Origin: Mycobacterium kubicae
Lineage (GTDB): Bacteria > Actinomycetota > Actinomycetes > Mycobacteriales > Mycobacteriaceae
Length of the DNA stretch: 64,000 nucleotides
Assembly: GCF_015689175.1 (NCBI RefSeq)
Contig: NZ_CP065047.1
Coordinates: forward strand, 2,728,001 to 2,792,000
Direction: 5' to 3'
Positions 37,243 to 46,271 of this stretch are shown piece by piece. The notes below the pieces were generated by a model. That model did no database searches, was not told the origin of the DNA, and saw nothing but the letters and a program-made list of their open reading frames with translations. Every line of letters starts with the position of its first letter. The stretch's first letter is position 1. The position numbers were made by a program, and so were the translations under genes.

Positions 37243-38445
37243 GTGACGGCGAGCACCGACAGCGATGTTCGTTTCGACCCCTATGACGTCGACCTCATCG
37301 CCGACCCATATCCGACGTTCGCGCGCTTGCGCGACGAGGCTCCGCTTTATTACAACACCCAATACGATTTCTTTGCGTTGAGTCGATTCGCCGATGTCAA
37401 CAAGGCGCTGGTCGACCACGTCACCTTCAGCTCAGCGCGGGGCGCGATCCTCGAGTTGATCAAGGCCAACCTTGCCATCCCGTCCGGTATGCTCATCTTC
37501 GAAGATCCCCCTATTCACGACGTGCACCGAAAACTGTTGTCGCGCATGTTCACACCGCGCAAAATCAGTGCACTGGAGCCGATGATCCGCCAGTTCTGCG
37601 CACAATTGCTCGATCCGCTCGTGTCATCGGGTCGATTCGACTTCGTCACGGACCTCGGCGCGCTGATGCCGATGAAAGTCATCAGCATGCTGCTTGGCAT
37701 CCCCGAAGACGACCAGGTCTACATTCGCGACCGCGGTAACGCGCAATTGCGCACCGAGGCCGGCAAACCGATGCGGACGGCCGAACAGGGGTTGTCGGTG
37801 GGAGAAGCTTTCGCCGCCTACATCGACTGGCGTGCCGAGCACCCTTCAGACGACATCATGACCGAACTGCTCAACGTCGAATTCGTCGACGAAACCGGCA
37901 CCACCCGCCGGCTGACCCGCGACGAAATCCTGGTGTATCTCAACGTCGTCGCCGGCGCAGGCAACGAAACCACCACCCGGCTGATCGGTTGGGCCGGCAA
38001 GGTTCTCGCCGAACACCCCGACCAGCGGCGCGACCTCGTGGCGGATCCCGCCCTCATCCCGCAGGCGATCGAGGAATTGCTGCGCTACGAGCCGCCGGCG
38101 CCGCACACCTCACGATATGTGACCCGTGACGTGAATCTGCACGGCCGGACCGTGCCGGAAGGCAGCGTCATGATGATGCTGATTGGGGCGGCTTGCCGCG
38201 ATGAACGCCAATTCGGCCCGGCGGCCGGTCAATTCGACATTCATCGGGCCGTCCGGCCGCACCTCACCTTCAGTGTCGGCACCCACTTCTGCCTGGGGTC
38301 AGCGTTGGCTCGCCTGGAACGCCGAGTGGCGCTGGAAGAAATACTCAAACGCTTCCCCGAGTGGGAAGTCGACCTGAGCAACGCCAAACTCAGCCCCACG
38401 TCAACTGTGCGCGGCTGGGAGTCGATGCCCGCCGCGGTGCCTTGA
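37243..38445 (+). CDS. Cytochrome P450 (plus-strand cluster)
   Basis: A 400-residue soluble P450 monooxygenase. Heme loop FSVGTHFCLG with the thiolate Cys350, K-helix ELLR (Glu278-Arg281), and I-helix AGAGNETTTRL (237-247) with the oxygen-activating acid-Thr pair. It hydroxylates a lipophilic substrate using electrons from a ferredoxin and reductase encoded elsewhere; none is adjacent. Start is GTG 37243. It is followed 63 bp later by the enoyl-CoA hydratase gene and is the first catabolic gene of the operon that includes the double CoA-transferase, SDR and APH-like genes. I cannot assign a CYP family number. Confidence 0.92.
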   Translation: MTASTDSDVRFDPYDVDLIADPYPTFARLRDEAPLYYNTQYDFFALSRFADVNKALVDHVTFSSARGAILELIKANLAIPSGMLIFEDPPIHDVHRKLLSRMFTPRKISALEPMIRQFCAQLLDPLVSSGRFDFVTDLGALMPMKVISMLLGIPEDDQVYIRDRGNAQLRTEAGKPMRTAEQGLSVGEAFAAYIDWRAEHPSDDIMTELLNVEFVDETGTTRRLTRDEILVYLNVVAGAGNETTTRLIGWAGKVLAEHPDQRRDLVADPALIPQAIEELLRYEPPAPHTSRYVTRDVNLHGRTVPEGSVMMMLIGAACRDERQFGPAAGQFDIHRAVRPHLTFSVGTHFCLGSALARLERRVALEEILKRFPEWEVDLSNAKLSPTSTVRGWESMPAAVP

Positions 38446-38507
38446 TGCGATCGCCAACACCCATCCCCGACAACATGTTTTGCCACCGGCCGCGAAGGAG
38501 ATAAGCC

Positions 38508-39479
38508 ATGCCCGAGTACGACTACGAAGAGATGAAGAAGGAAGCCGAGCAGTACATCAGGTTCGAGAAAGACGTCAAGAACCGGATCGCTTACATCACC
38601 TTCAACCGGCCGGAGGAGCTCAACTCCACCACCTTGGGAATGCGACAGAACTATGCGGACTTGATTCACAAGTGCAACGTCGACGACGACGTCAAAGTGG
38701 TGGTGATCCGTGGAGAGGGCGAAGATTTCGGCAGTGGGGGCGACCTGCCCGAGCAGCGCGGGATGTTGGAGAACCCCGGCATGCCGCTGCTGCATGAACT
38801 GGCCATCAACGATGACAACGTCAAGTATCCGCCGGGCGGGTCCTACCGCTATCTGTCCACCGTCACCGACTTCTACGCCAAGGCACGAGCGGGTAATCGC
38901 CCCCTGCAAGAACTGCGCAAGGTCAGCATCATCGAGGCGAAGGGCTATTGCTACGGCTGGCACTTCTACCAAGCCGGCGACGCCGACTTGGTGATCTCCT
39001 CCGACGACGCCCTTTTCGGCCACCCGGCATTCCGCTATGTCGGCTGGGGGCCACGGCTGTGGTGGTGGGCCGAGACCATGGGCTTGCGCAAATTCTCCGA
39101 AATGCTCTTCACCGGGCGGCCGTTCAGCGCTAAAGAGATGTACGAGTGCGGTTTCGTCAACAGCGTCGTCCCGCGCGAAAAGCTCGAGGAAGAGACGCTG
39201 AAGTACGCGATGGCCTGTTCTCGCTCGCGCCCCACCGACACCGTCGCGGTACAGAAGACATTCTTGGAGCTCTACAAGCAACACAAGGGCGAGTACTTCG
39301 GCAGTCTGTTGACCGGCATGGTCGAGGGAATGCTGCCGATGATCGCCAACGACCGAGACAACGACGTCGACCTGACCGAGGGAACGTTCAACAAGGGACT
39401 CAACAACGTGGTCAAGGACAACGACCTGAACTTCCCGCCGGAGTGGCGCCTCAGCCGTTCGGGACGCAAGAAGCCCTGA
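38508..39479 (+). CDS. Enoyl-CoA hydratase/isomerase (crotonase) family protein
   Basis: A 323-residue crotonase-fold protein, about 60 residues longer than typical EchA proteins. RIAYITFNRPEELNS starts the fold, VVVIRGEGEDFGSGGDL provides the first oxyanion-hole loop, and EAKGYCYGWHFYQAGDADLVI the second. The extra length lies in an N-terminal segment and in a mid-region insertion (LENPGMPLLHELAINDD). The usual Glu pair is not obvious, so a hydratase, isomerase, hydrolase or lyase reaction on an acyl-CoA is possible. ATG 38508 has GAAGGAG upstream. Its stop is 18 bp before the double CoA-transferase, which probably makes its CoA-thioester substrate. Confidence 0.9.
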   Translation: MPEYDYEEMKKEAEQYIRFEKDVKNRIAYITFNRPEELNSTTLGMRQNYADLIHKCNVDDDVKVVVIRGEGEDFGSGGDLPEQRGMLENPGMPLLHELAINDDNVKYPPGGSYRYLSTVTDFYAKARAGNRPLQELRKVSIIEAKGYCYGWHFYQAGDADLVISSDDALFGHPAFRYVGWGPRLWWWAETMGLRKFSEMLFTGRPFSAKEMYECGFVNSVVPREKLEEETLKYAMACSRSRPTDTVAVQKTFLELYKQHKGEYFGSLLTGMVEGMLPMIANDRDNDVDLTEGTFNKGLNNVVKDNDLNFPPEWRLSRSGRKKP

Positions 39480-39497
39480 TCGGCGGTAGGCACCGCC

Positions 39498-41852
39498 ATG
39501 TCGGCATTGACGGGCTTCAAGGTTGTTGAGCTCGCCGATTCGGTAGCGGGGGAGTACTGCGGCAAGTTACTGGCGGATTTCGGCGCTGAGGTGATCAAGG
39601 TCGAGCCGCCCGGGTGTGGTAGCCGTACCCGAACCATGTCGCCCCTCCTCGAAGACGATGCGACCGAGGGCAGCGCACTGTTCGCCTACCTCAACACCAA
39701 CAAACAGTCCGTCGTTGTCGACACCGACGCGGCCGAGGGCGTCGAGGTGTTGCACCACCTCATCGGCACCGCAGACGCGGTGATAGCCCACCACGCCACC
39801 TCGTGGGCGCAGCGGTACCCGTCGGTGGTCGTCTGCACGATCACTCCGTTCGGCCTGGACGCCGAGCCCGACTTGGACAATGCCAGAAGCATCAACGTCT
39901 TTCACGCCAGCGGCTGGGGCTACCACACCCCCAGCCACGCCCAACCCACCGAGCCTCCGCTGCAAGGTCCCGGTCGGTTCCTCGCCGATTACGAAGCCGG
40001 ATTGGAGGCCGCGCTGTGCGTCGCGGCGGCGCTCTTCGGCCGAATGCACACCGGCGGCGGCGAGGTGATCGACGTCTCGGCACACGCGGTACTGGTTTCA
40101 CGCGCCGACTGTATCCTCGGTCGATTCATCACCGGCGAGGTTCCGGCTCAGGGCAACCGCGACGACTATGACCAGCAAGGCCCGGCAGCCTTTTTCGCTT
40201 GCGCCGACGGCTATGTCTACCTGTACATGACCAGCGGCGCGCACTGGCTCGGGGTCAAGGCACTGATGGGCGCGCCCGAATGGCTCGACGACTTCGACGA
40301 CGACTGGCTCGAGTTCTCCGTCACACCGGCCAAAGTCGCCGAATTCCAGCGCGGTTTCGCATCCTGGGTCCGCCATCTGCCCAAAGATCAGGCTGCCGAT
40401 CAAGCCCAACGCCTGGGCGTGCCGTTAGTACCCGTCAATGACGCCGAGGACCTACACCGGTCCCCGCAGTACCGGCATCGAGGTTTCTTCAACAACGTGC
40501 GACATCCCTTGCTCGGCGTGGCCGACTATCCCACCGTGCCCTACCTGCTCAGCGCCTCACCAGCCAAAATATGTTCGCCCGCACCGGCATTAGGTCAGCA
40601 CACCGAACTAGTGCTCGGCCGGAAGGACACCCAGCGCGTCCCGCCGGCAGTCATGACGGCACAACTGAAGGCGCCGAAGAATCCCCGCGGTGGACCGCTG
40701 CAAGGAGTGCGCGTCGTCGAGCTCACCAAGGTATGGGCTGGTCCATATGCGGGAAAGTTGTTGGCGCTGTTGGGCGCCGAAGTCATCAAAGTCGAGACCG
40801 CTGCCATTCCGGAGGAAATGCGCGCTTACGGCGGCACCGATATCAATCACGCACCGTTCTTCTTGAGCATCAACCCCGAGATTCTCAGCGTCGACCTCGA
40901 CATCAAGTCGCATGAGGGTATGCGGCGCCTGCGCGAGCTCATCGCCCACAGCGACATTGTGATCAACAACCTGCGACCCGGCGCGATGGAGCGCCAAGGC
41001 CTCGGATACCAAGAGCTGAGGGCAATCAAGCCGGACATCATCTCCGTCTCGATCAAGATGTGGGGAAACGACGGACCAATGGGGCATCAGACCGGTTACG
41101 CACCGTGTTTCGCCGCGCTGGCCGGAATGGCGGCACTGGTCGGCTACCCCGGCGGGCCGCCGCGAGGGGCGAGCATGCGTTACGGCGATTCCACCGTCGG
41201 AGCCGCGGCGGCATTTGCGGCAATGGTCGCACTGCTGTACCGCGAGGTCACCGGTCAAGGCCAATTCGTCGACCTGTCGGCCGTCGAAACGTTGTCGTCG
41301 ATGATCGGGGACCGCCTGTTGGAACACAGTTTGACGGGTAAGCCGCTCGAGGCCTCCGGCAATGCCCACCCTGACCTGTGCCCGCACGGTTGCTATCCAT
41401 GCGCGGACGACTCGTGGGTCGCCCTCGCCGTCGGTGATGACGTCGAGTGGCAGCGACTCTGTGCCGTGCTCAATGCGGAGTCGTTGCGCAGGCGCTACCC
41501 GACGGTGGGTGATCGTCGTTCGCACGGCGCGGTCATAGATGCAGAGCTCAATCGCCTCACGCGGGCCCATGACGGCGAGCAATTGGCACACCAGTTGCGC
41601 GTGGCCGGAGTGCCCGCGACGAAGAGCGCCACTGCCTTCGATGTGATCAGCGATCAACGATTGTGGGACCGTGAGTTGTATCGATTCGTCACCGACCACC
41701 GGGAAGGCCAGCGTCCCATCGTGGGACCATCCTGGCGGATGACCCACAACCCGGCCCGCATTGAGCGCGGTGCCCCCGATCTCGGCGAAGATACCGATTA
41801 CGTTGTGCAACAGGTACTGGGCGCCGAATCAGAAACAGGAGCACGAGGATGA
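39498..41852 (+). CDS. Tandem CaiB/BaiF CoA-transferase fusion
   Basis: A 784-residue protein with two complete family III CoA-transferase domains in one chain; the usual protein is about 400 residues and forms interlocked dimers. Domain 1 (about 1-385) begins GFKVVELADSVAGEYCGKLLADFGAEVIKVEPP; domain 2 (about 395-784) begins GVRVVELTKVWAGPYAGKLLALLGAEVIKVE. Candidate catalytic Asp residues are in RFLADYEAGLEAAL (domain 1) and RYGDSTVGAAAAFAA (domain 2), matching where family enzymes form an aspartyl-CoA anhydride. The fusion may fold as an intramolecular interlocked pair. It transfers CoA between organic acids. Its stop overlaps the SDR start (ATGA). Confidence 0.92.
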   Translation: MSALTGFKVVELADSVAGEYCGKLLADFGAEVIKVEPPGCGSRTRTMSPLLEDDATEGSALFAYLNTNKQSVVVDTDAAEGVEVLHHLIGTADAVIAHHATSWAQRYPSVVVCTITPFGLDAEPDLDNARSINVFHASGWGYHTPSHAQPTEPPLQGPGRFLADYEAGLEAALCVAAALFGRMHTGGGEVIDVSAHAVLVSRADCILGRFITGEVPAQGNRDDYDQQGPAAFFACADGYVYLYMTSGAHWLGVKALMGAPEWLDDFDDDWLEFSVTPAKVAEFQRGFASWVRHLPKDQAADQAQRLGVPLVPVNDAEDLHRSPQYRHRGFFNNVRHPLLGVADYPTVPYLLSASPAKICSPAPALGQHTELVLGRKDTQRVPPAVMTAQLKAPKNPRGGPLQGVRVVELTKVWAGPYAGKLLALLGAEVIKVETAAIPEEMRAYGGTDINHAPFFLSINPEILSVDLDIKSHEGMRRLRELIAHSDIVINNLRPGAMERQGLGYQELRAIKPDIISVSIKMWGNDGPMGHQTGYAPCFAALAGMAALVGYPGGPPRGASMRYGDSTVGAAAAFAAMVALLYREVTGQGQFVDLSAVETLSSMIGDRLLEHSLTGKPLEASGNAHPDLCPHGCYPCADDSWVALAVGDDVEWQRLCAVLNAESLRRRYPTVGDRRSHGAVIDAELNRLTRAHDGEQLAHQLRVAGVPATKSATAFDVISDQRLWDRELYRFVTDHREGQRPIVGPSWRMTHNPARIERGAPDLGEDTDYVVQQVLGAESETGARG

Positions 41853-42613
41853 CCTTGCCGCTGGCTCATACCGTCGCGTTGGTGACCGGTGCCAGCAGCG
41901 GGATCGGCGCGGCCACAGCCGGCGCCCTGGCGGAGCAGGGCGCGGCGGTGGCGCTCCTGGCGCGCCGAATCGACCGGTTGCGCGAACTCCAGGGTGACAT
42001 CGAATCCCGAGGGGGCAGGGCCATTCTGGTGCCCGCGGACGTCACCGATGCCGAGCAGGTCGCATCAGCGGTGCAACGCATCGTCGCCGAACTCGGACGC
42101 CTCGATGTTGTGGTCAACAACGCCGGCTTGATGCAGTCCGGTCCGGCCGCCGAGGCGTCACTGCACGACTGGGACGAGATGGTCGCGGTCAATGTGCAGG
42201 GGGTGCTATACGTGACCCGGGCCGCTCTCCCACACCTCATCGACGCGGCCGCCGACTCGCCCCGCGGAGTGGCCGATCTGGTCACCATCAGTTCCACTGC
42301 GGGGTGGGTGGCCCGACCGAACACCGCGGTCTATTCGCTGACCAAATTCGGTGTCAACGCGTTCAATGAGGGGATTCGCCAAGAGGTGCTGGGCAAACGA
42401 GTTCGCGTCGGGGTAGTCGGCCCCGGAACGGTGGATACCGAGATCTTCAGCCATCTGGCCACCCCCTCGCGGGAAGCCTTCGAGCGGCAGACCGCCGGCA
42501 TGGTCAAGTTACGTCCGGTAGATATTGCAGATGCGGTGCTGTTCATGGTGACCCGCGACCGGCGGGTGGCTGTCAACCACATGTTGGTGCGCGCCGCCGA
42601 ACAGACCTGGTGA
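41849..42613 (+). CDS. Short-chain dehydrogenase/reductase of the catabolic operon
   Basis: A 254-residue classical SDR: ALVTGASSGIGAATAGALAEQGAAVALLARR (Rossmann motif with Arg suggesting NADP), NNAGLMQSG, STAGWVARPNTAVYSLTKFGVNAFNEGIRQE with the catalytic Ser, Tyr and Lys, and GPGTVDTEIFSHL. It would oxidise or reduce an alcohol/ketone produced by the P450 or the hydratase. It is coupled to the CoA-transferase upstream by ATGA and to the APH-like gene downstream by GTGA, so all three are co-translated. Confidence 0.92.
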   Translation: MTLPLAHTVALVTGASSGIGAATAGALAEQGAAVALLARRIDRLRELQGDIESRGGRAILVPADVTDAEQVASAVQRIVAELGRLDVVVNNAGLMQSGPAAEASLHDWDEMVAVNVQGVLYVTRAALPHLIDAAADSPRGVADLVTISSTAGWVARPNTAVYSLTKFGVNAFNEGIRQEVLGKRVRVGVVGPGTVDTEIFSHLATPSREAFERQTAGMVKLRPVDIADAVLFMVTRDRRVAVNHMLVRAAEQTW

Positions 42614-43941
42614 CCGTGCCTCACCCTGCGCAGCGGTGGGTTACCGGTGATCTTCTCGGACAGCCGATCCCGGCCGATCCGACCTCGATGCGCGCCGGAG
42701 GGCCGGAATTCCTCACCCGAGCCTTCCGGGCTTCGGGGGCCCTCGCCGCGGACAACGCGGTCACCCAGATCTCGCACTTCGGCGAGGTCGCAGGCGGCAG
42801 CACGGGACGCAAAGCCGTGGTGTCCGTGCGCTATCAGACTTTTGACCCACAGTTACCCACCGACTTGTTCGTGAAATTCTCCCGCGATCTCGACAACCCG
42901 ATACGCGATCGTGGTCGCACGCAAATGGAACCGGAGGTGCGGTTCGCCCAATTGTCCCGCGCACCCGGTTTCCCTATCGCGGTGCCCAACCCGCTGTTCG
43001 GCGATTACCACCGGGAGACCGGGACCGGGATCTTGATCACCGAACGAATCATGTTCGGTGCTCCCGGAATAGAGCCGCACTATGCCAAGTGCCTGGACTA
43101 CGAGATGCCGCAGCCGCTGGCACACTATCGGGCCCTGCTGACCGCACTAGGCCGGCTGGCCGGTGCGCACCGCTCGGGGCGCCTGCCCGCCGATTTGATC
43201 GCTCAATTCCCGGCCAACATCGCCGGCGCAACGGTCGGGCAGCGAACGCCCCCCGGCGAGCAGGACCACGTTCGGCGGTTGTGCGAGCTGGCCGAGTTGG
43301 TCGACGCTCGTCCAACACTGTTGAGCGACAACGCGTTCCCGCGCGAGTTCTTGACTCGGCTCGGTACCGAAGCGCATCTGTTCGCCGCCCAGCACGACAC
43401 CGTGCTACGCCAGCTAGCCGCTGACACTGACTACATCGCACTGTGCCATTGGAACGCCAACGTCGACAACGCCTGGTTCTGGCGAGACCATGAAGGCCAG
43501 CTGCACTGCGGCCTGATGGATTGGGGCTGCGTCAGTCAGATGAACGTGGGCATGTCGATCTGGGGAGCCATGTCCGCCGCCGAGAATGACCTGTGGGACG
43601 GTCACTTCGACGAGCTGATCCAGCTTTTCCTTGCCGAAGTACATCGCTACGGAGGCCCACAGCTTGAAGCGGACCGGGTGCGCCGTCACACACTGCTGTA
43701 TGCGGCGACCATGGGGGTTGCGTGGTTGTTCGACGTACCGGCGTTGCTACGCGAACGATTCGGCGCCGACCTGCCGCACAGCCGTGCGGATCCGCGAATC
43801 CGCACAGACGAGAGTGTGCGCGCTCCAGTGCAAATGTTGTCGAATGTGCTCAACCTGTGGGCACGCTATCCCTTGAGTGATCTCCTCGAGGTCGCGCTGG
43901 GCGAGGCACCGGTGCCGCTCAACCCTGCCAGACCGGACTGA
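42610..43941 (+). CDS. Aminoglycoside phosphotransferase-like kinase
   Basis: A 443-residue protein of the APH/choline-kinase-like superfamily (also seen as DUF1679-like). The catalytic loop reads LCHWNANVDNAWF (His-Trp-Asn...Asp-Asn) and the metal-binding Asp is in CGLMDWGCVSQ. LPTDLFVKFSRDL contains the ATP-binding Lys strand, and GILITERI matches the hinge. In catabolic operons such kinases phosphorylate hydroxyl groups of small molecules; antibiotic resistance is not implied. Starts at GTG 42610, overlapping the SDR stop. Its last 23 bp overlap the 3' end of the convergent M24 pseudogene. Confidence 0.82.
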   Translation: MTVPHPAQRWVTGDLLGQPIPADPTSMRAGGPEFLTRAFRASGALAADNAVTQISHFGEVAGGSTGRKAVVSVRYQTFDPQLPTDLFVKFSRDLDNPIRDRGRTQMEPEVRFAQLSRAPGFPIAVPNPLFGDYHRETGTGILITERIMFGAPGIEPHYAKCLDYEMPQPLAHYRALLTALGRLAGAHRSGRLPADLIAQFPANIAGATVGQRTPPGEQDHVRRLCELAELVDARPTLLSDNAFPREFLTRLGTEAHLFAAQHDTVLRQLAADTDYIALCHWNANVDNAWFWRDHEGQLHCGLMDWGCVSQMNVGMSIWGAMSAAENDLWDGHFDELIQLFLAEVHRYGGPQLEADRVRRHTLLYAATMGVAWLFDVPALLRERFGADLPHSRADPRIRTDESVRAPVQMLSNVLNLWARYPLSDLLEVALGEAPVPLNPARPD

Positions 43942-45049
43942 CAGTGAGCACTTGAGCGCCGTTGCCGGTGACGTGAACGGTGTCTCGGCGAAACACCGCC
44001 CCGATGCCGGCTTGCCACACGTAGCCCGAGACGGCCAACACCATACCGGCTTCCAGCCGATCGTCCTCTCCGGCAGCGACCAACGCTTCGGACACCACCG
44101 GCGGATCGAAACCCAAACCAAGGCCGTGTGCGATCGGCATCGGCGGGACCGGCTCACCGGCGCGCTCGTAGGCGGCAAGAAACTCGCTGATCGGTGCTCC
44201 CGGCCGGCACGCCGCGATCAGCTTGTCTTGCAGGGCATCCGACCGCCGGTAGAGCAGCTTGACGGCTCGGTGCTCAGCCATCCGCCCGGCCGGCCAGGTG
44301 CGGCCCACTTCGCTGACATAACCGCCGGCCAATGCACCCGCCGCAAAAGCAACCAGGTCGCCATCCCGGACCTCTCGATCGGCGCGTTGCCACCGGTGTT
44401 CGGTCGAGGTGACCCACGCGGCATCCTGAGTTGCCGGTGTGCTCACTCCGCCCGCGGCCATCGCCTCCAAAACGGCGCCTGCGAGCGTCTTTTCCGAAAC
44501 GCCTGGGCGCAGTTCACCCAACGCGGCAGCAATGGCACCTTCGGCGATCCGCACCGCCGGGCGCATCGCCGCGATCTCGTCGGGGGTCTTGATGCGTCGC
44601 GCGGCGCGCATGGCCAACTCGCCATCGACGATCTCGGCGTTCGGAAAGGCCTGAGGGAGCAACGCCGCGAAGGTGGGCGTGATGGCGTCGGTACCAACCC
44701 GGCGGGCTGCAGCGGCGCCGTCGATGTTCTTCAACACGTCGATGAGAGTCATCGGGTTCCAGGCCAGACCGTAGAGGTGGTCGTGATCGATTTCCTAGGG
44801 CACCCCCTCGTCGTCTGTCGTGTTGAGGTAGATGTCACCGGTTGCGCGGACCACCACACAAACCGGCCCGAACGGCCGCGTACCGGCTATCCAAAGCTGC
44901 GGGGCGCCGGTTACATATCGGACATTCGCTTGCCGCCCGAGCACCAGGATGTCCAGGTCGTGGGCCGCCATCTGCGCCATTGCCCGTTCCCGGCGGCCGA
45001 TACGCAATGCCCGCGAATCGGGTAAGACGTCAGTCGCCATAGGGGTCAT
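43919..45049 (-). pseudogene. M24-family peptidase paralogue with an in-frame amber stop
   Basis: A second M24 (aminopeptidase P/creatinase-fold) gene right after the intact copy. The frame is continuous from 45049 to 43919 except for one TAG at 44795-44797: TDDEGVP-stop-EIDHDHLYGLAWNPMTLI. A Glu codon (GAG) would fit, so one G-to-T change explains it. The C-terminal catalytic half is preserved: REVRDGDLVAFAAGALAGGYVSEVGRTW, MPIAHGLGLGFDPP and the strand GMVLAVSGYVW. The canonical metal-ligand Asp is not obvious (VAFAAGA instead of a D-rich strand), so it may have diverged before the stop arose. Restart at ATG 44752 could give a 277-residue C-terminal fragment. The start overlaps the upstream M24 gene. 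Confidence 0.85.
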
Positions 45050-46271
45050 ATGGGTAGTTGGTTATCGGAGTGAACCCATTCTCGGTGATGACCACGATTT
45101 CCTCGCTGCGATAGCCACCCGTCCCGTCCTCCCACACCACGGGCTCCAGGACCAGAAGCATGCCGGGGGAGAAGACGAAGGCGTCGTCGAACTCTTCACC
45201 CAGGTCGGTCCCGATCATCGGGGCTTCGGCGGGGTAGGTGCCGATGCCGTGTCCCAGATAAAAATGCGGCAGCCATGGTTTGCGGCCACCGTTGGCCGCG
45301 ATCGCCGCGCGCGCCAAGTCGCCGGATGTGGCACCGGCTTTGGTCACCCCGAGGGTTGCGTCCATGATCGTCCGCCACTGATGGAACTGGTCGTGTTGCT
45401 GTGCTGAGAGTTCTTGGCCGACCAACCAGGTCCTGCCGAAGTCCGAGCAGTAGCCGGCGTAGCTGAAGCTGATGTCTGTCCACAGCACGTCACCCGAGGA
45501 CAGTTCCCGGTCGGTCGGCAGCAGTGGCAACGCCAGATCACCGTGGGTGGTCCATACACCGGTCGCCCGCGAACTCGGCATGACTTGCCAGATGGCTTCC
45601 AGCATGTTGGCCGTGGCCCCCAACTCGAAGGCGCGGCGCACCAGCATGGCCGAAAGGTCGATCTGGCGCACACCGGGTGACAATGCTTTGTGCACCTCTG
45701 CCATGGCCCGCTCGGTGATCTGGCAAGCCCGGCGCATACAGGCGATTTCGTCGCGGGTCTTGACCAACTGCGCCGCGCCGACCACTACGGCGGCGTCTGA
45801 CGGCGGGCCCGACGGGAAGATGCTGGCCCGCGCGCGCCGCATGGCACCGGTCATCTCGTCCACGGCAACGGTGGCACCCGGGGGAATCACTTCGGCGAGT
45901 GCACGCGCGAATGCTGCCACGCCGGCGTCGAATTCGAGGTACACCGGCTCATGCAGGTGGTCTTCGGGGACCGGCGGTGGCGCTGCGGAGGCTCCGCTGC
46001 GCAACGGCATGAACAGGTGTGGATGTTCGTCGTCGGACAGCACGACGGCCACCGGCCGTTCGATGTGGGACAAGCCCGCATCGAGGAGCGGCCAGCTGGC
46101 ACCGGTCGCATAGACGACGTTTCCGTTCATCAGTAGGACCAGCGCGTCGACGTCGTGCTCGGCCATTGCGGCGCGCAGCCTTGCCCCGGTCTCGGCGCGC
46201 ATGCGAGCCCAATCGGGTTCGTCGGGAATATCGAGCACGGCTCCCTGCGCGGTGAGCGGGGCGCTCACCAT
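45030..46271 (-). CDS. M24-family metallopeptidase (creatinase/Xaa-Pro-type hydrolase)
   Basis: A 413-residue two-domain protein: an N-terminal creatinase-like domain (about 1-175) and a C-terminal pita-bread metallohydrolase domain. Metal ligands are visible: Asp in VLWTDISFSYAGYCSDFGRTW (two Asp), His in YLGHGIGTYPAE, Glu in LLVLEPVVW and Glu in YRSEEIVVI. Members cleave Xaa-Pro peptides, creatine or cyclic amidines such as ectoine. Placed between a P450 and a decayed paralogue in a catabolic operon, a C-N hydrolase role is more likely than general peptidase activity. ATG 46271 overlaps the P450 stop by 7 bp. Confidence 0.9.
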   Translation of the reverse strand: MVSAPLTAQGAVLDIPDEPDWARMRAETGARLRAAMAEHDVDALVLLMNGNVVYATGASWPLLDAGLSHIERPVAVVLSDDEHPHLFMPLRSGASAAPPPVPEDHLHEPVYLEFDAGVAAFARALAEVIPPGATVAVDEMTGAMRRARASIFPSGPPSDAAVVVGAAQLVKTRDEIACMRRACQITERAMAEVHKALSPGVRQIDLSAMLVRRAFELGATANMLEAIWQVMPSSRATGVWTTHGDLALPLLPTDRELSSGDVLWTDISFSYAGYCSDFGRTWLVGQELSAQQHDQFHQWRTIMDATLGVTKAGATSGDLARAAIAANGGRKPWLPHFYLGHGIGTYPAEAPMIGTDLGEEFDDAFVFSPGMLLVLEPVVWEDGTGGYRSEEIVVITENGFTPITNYPYDPYGD

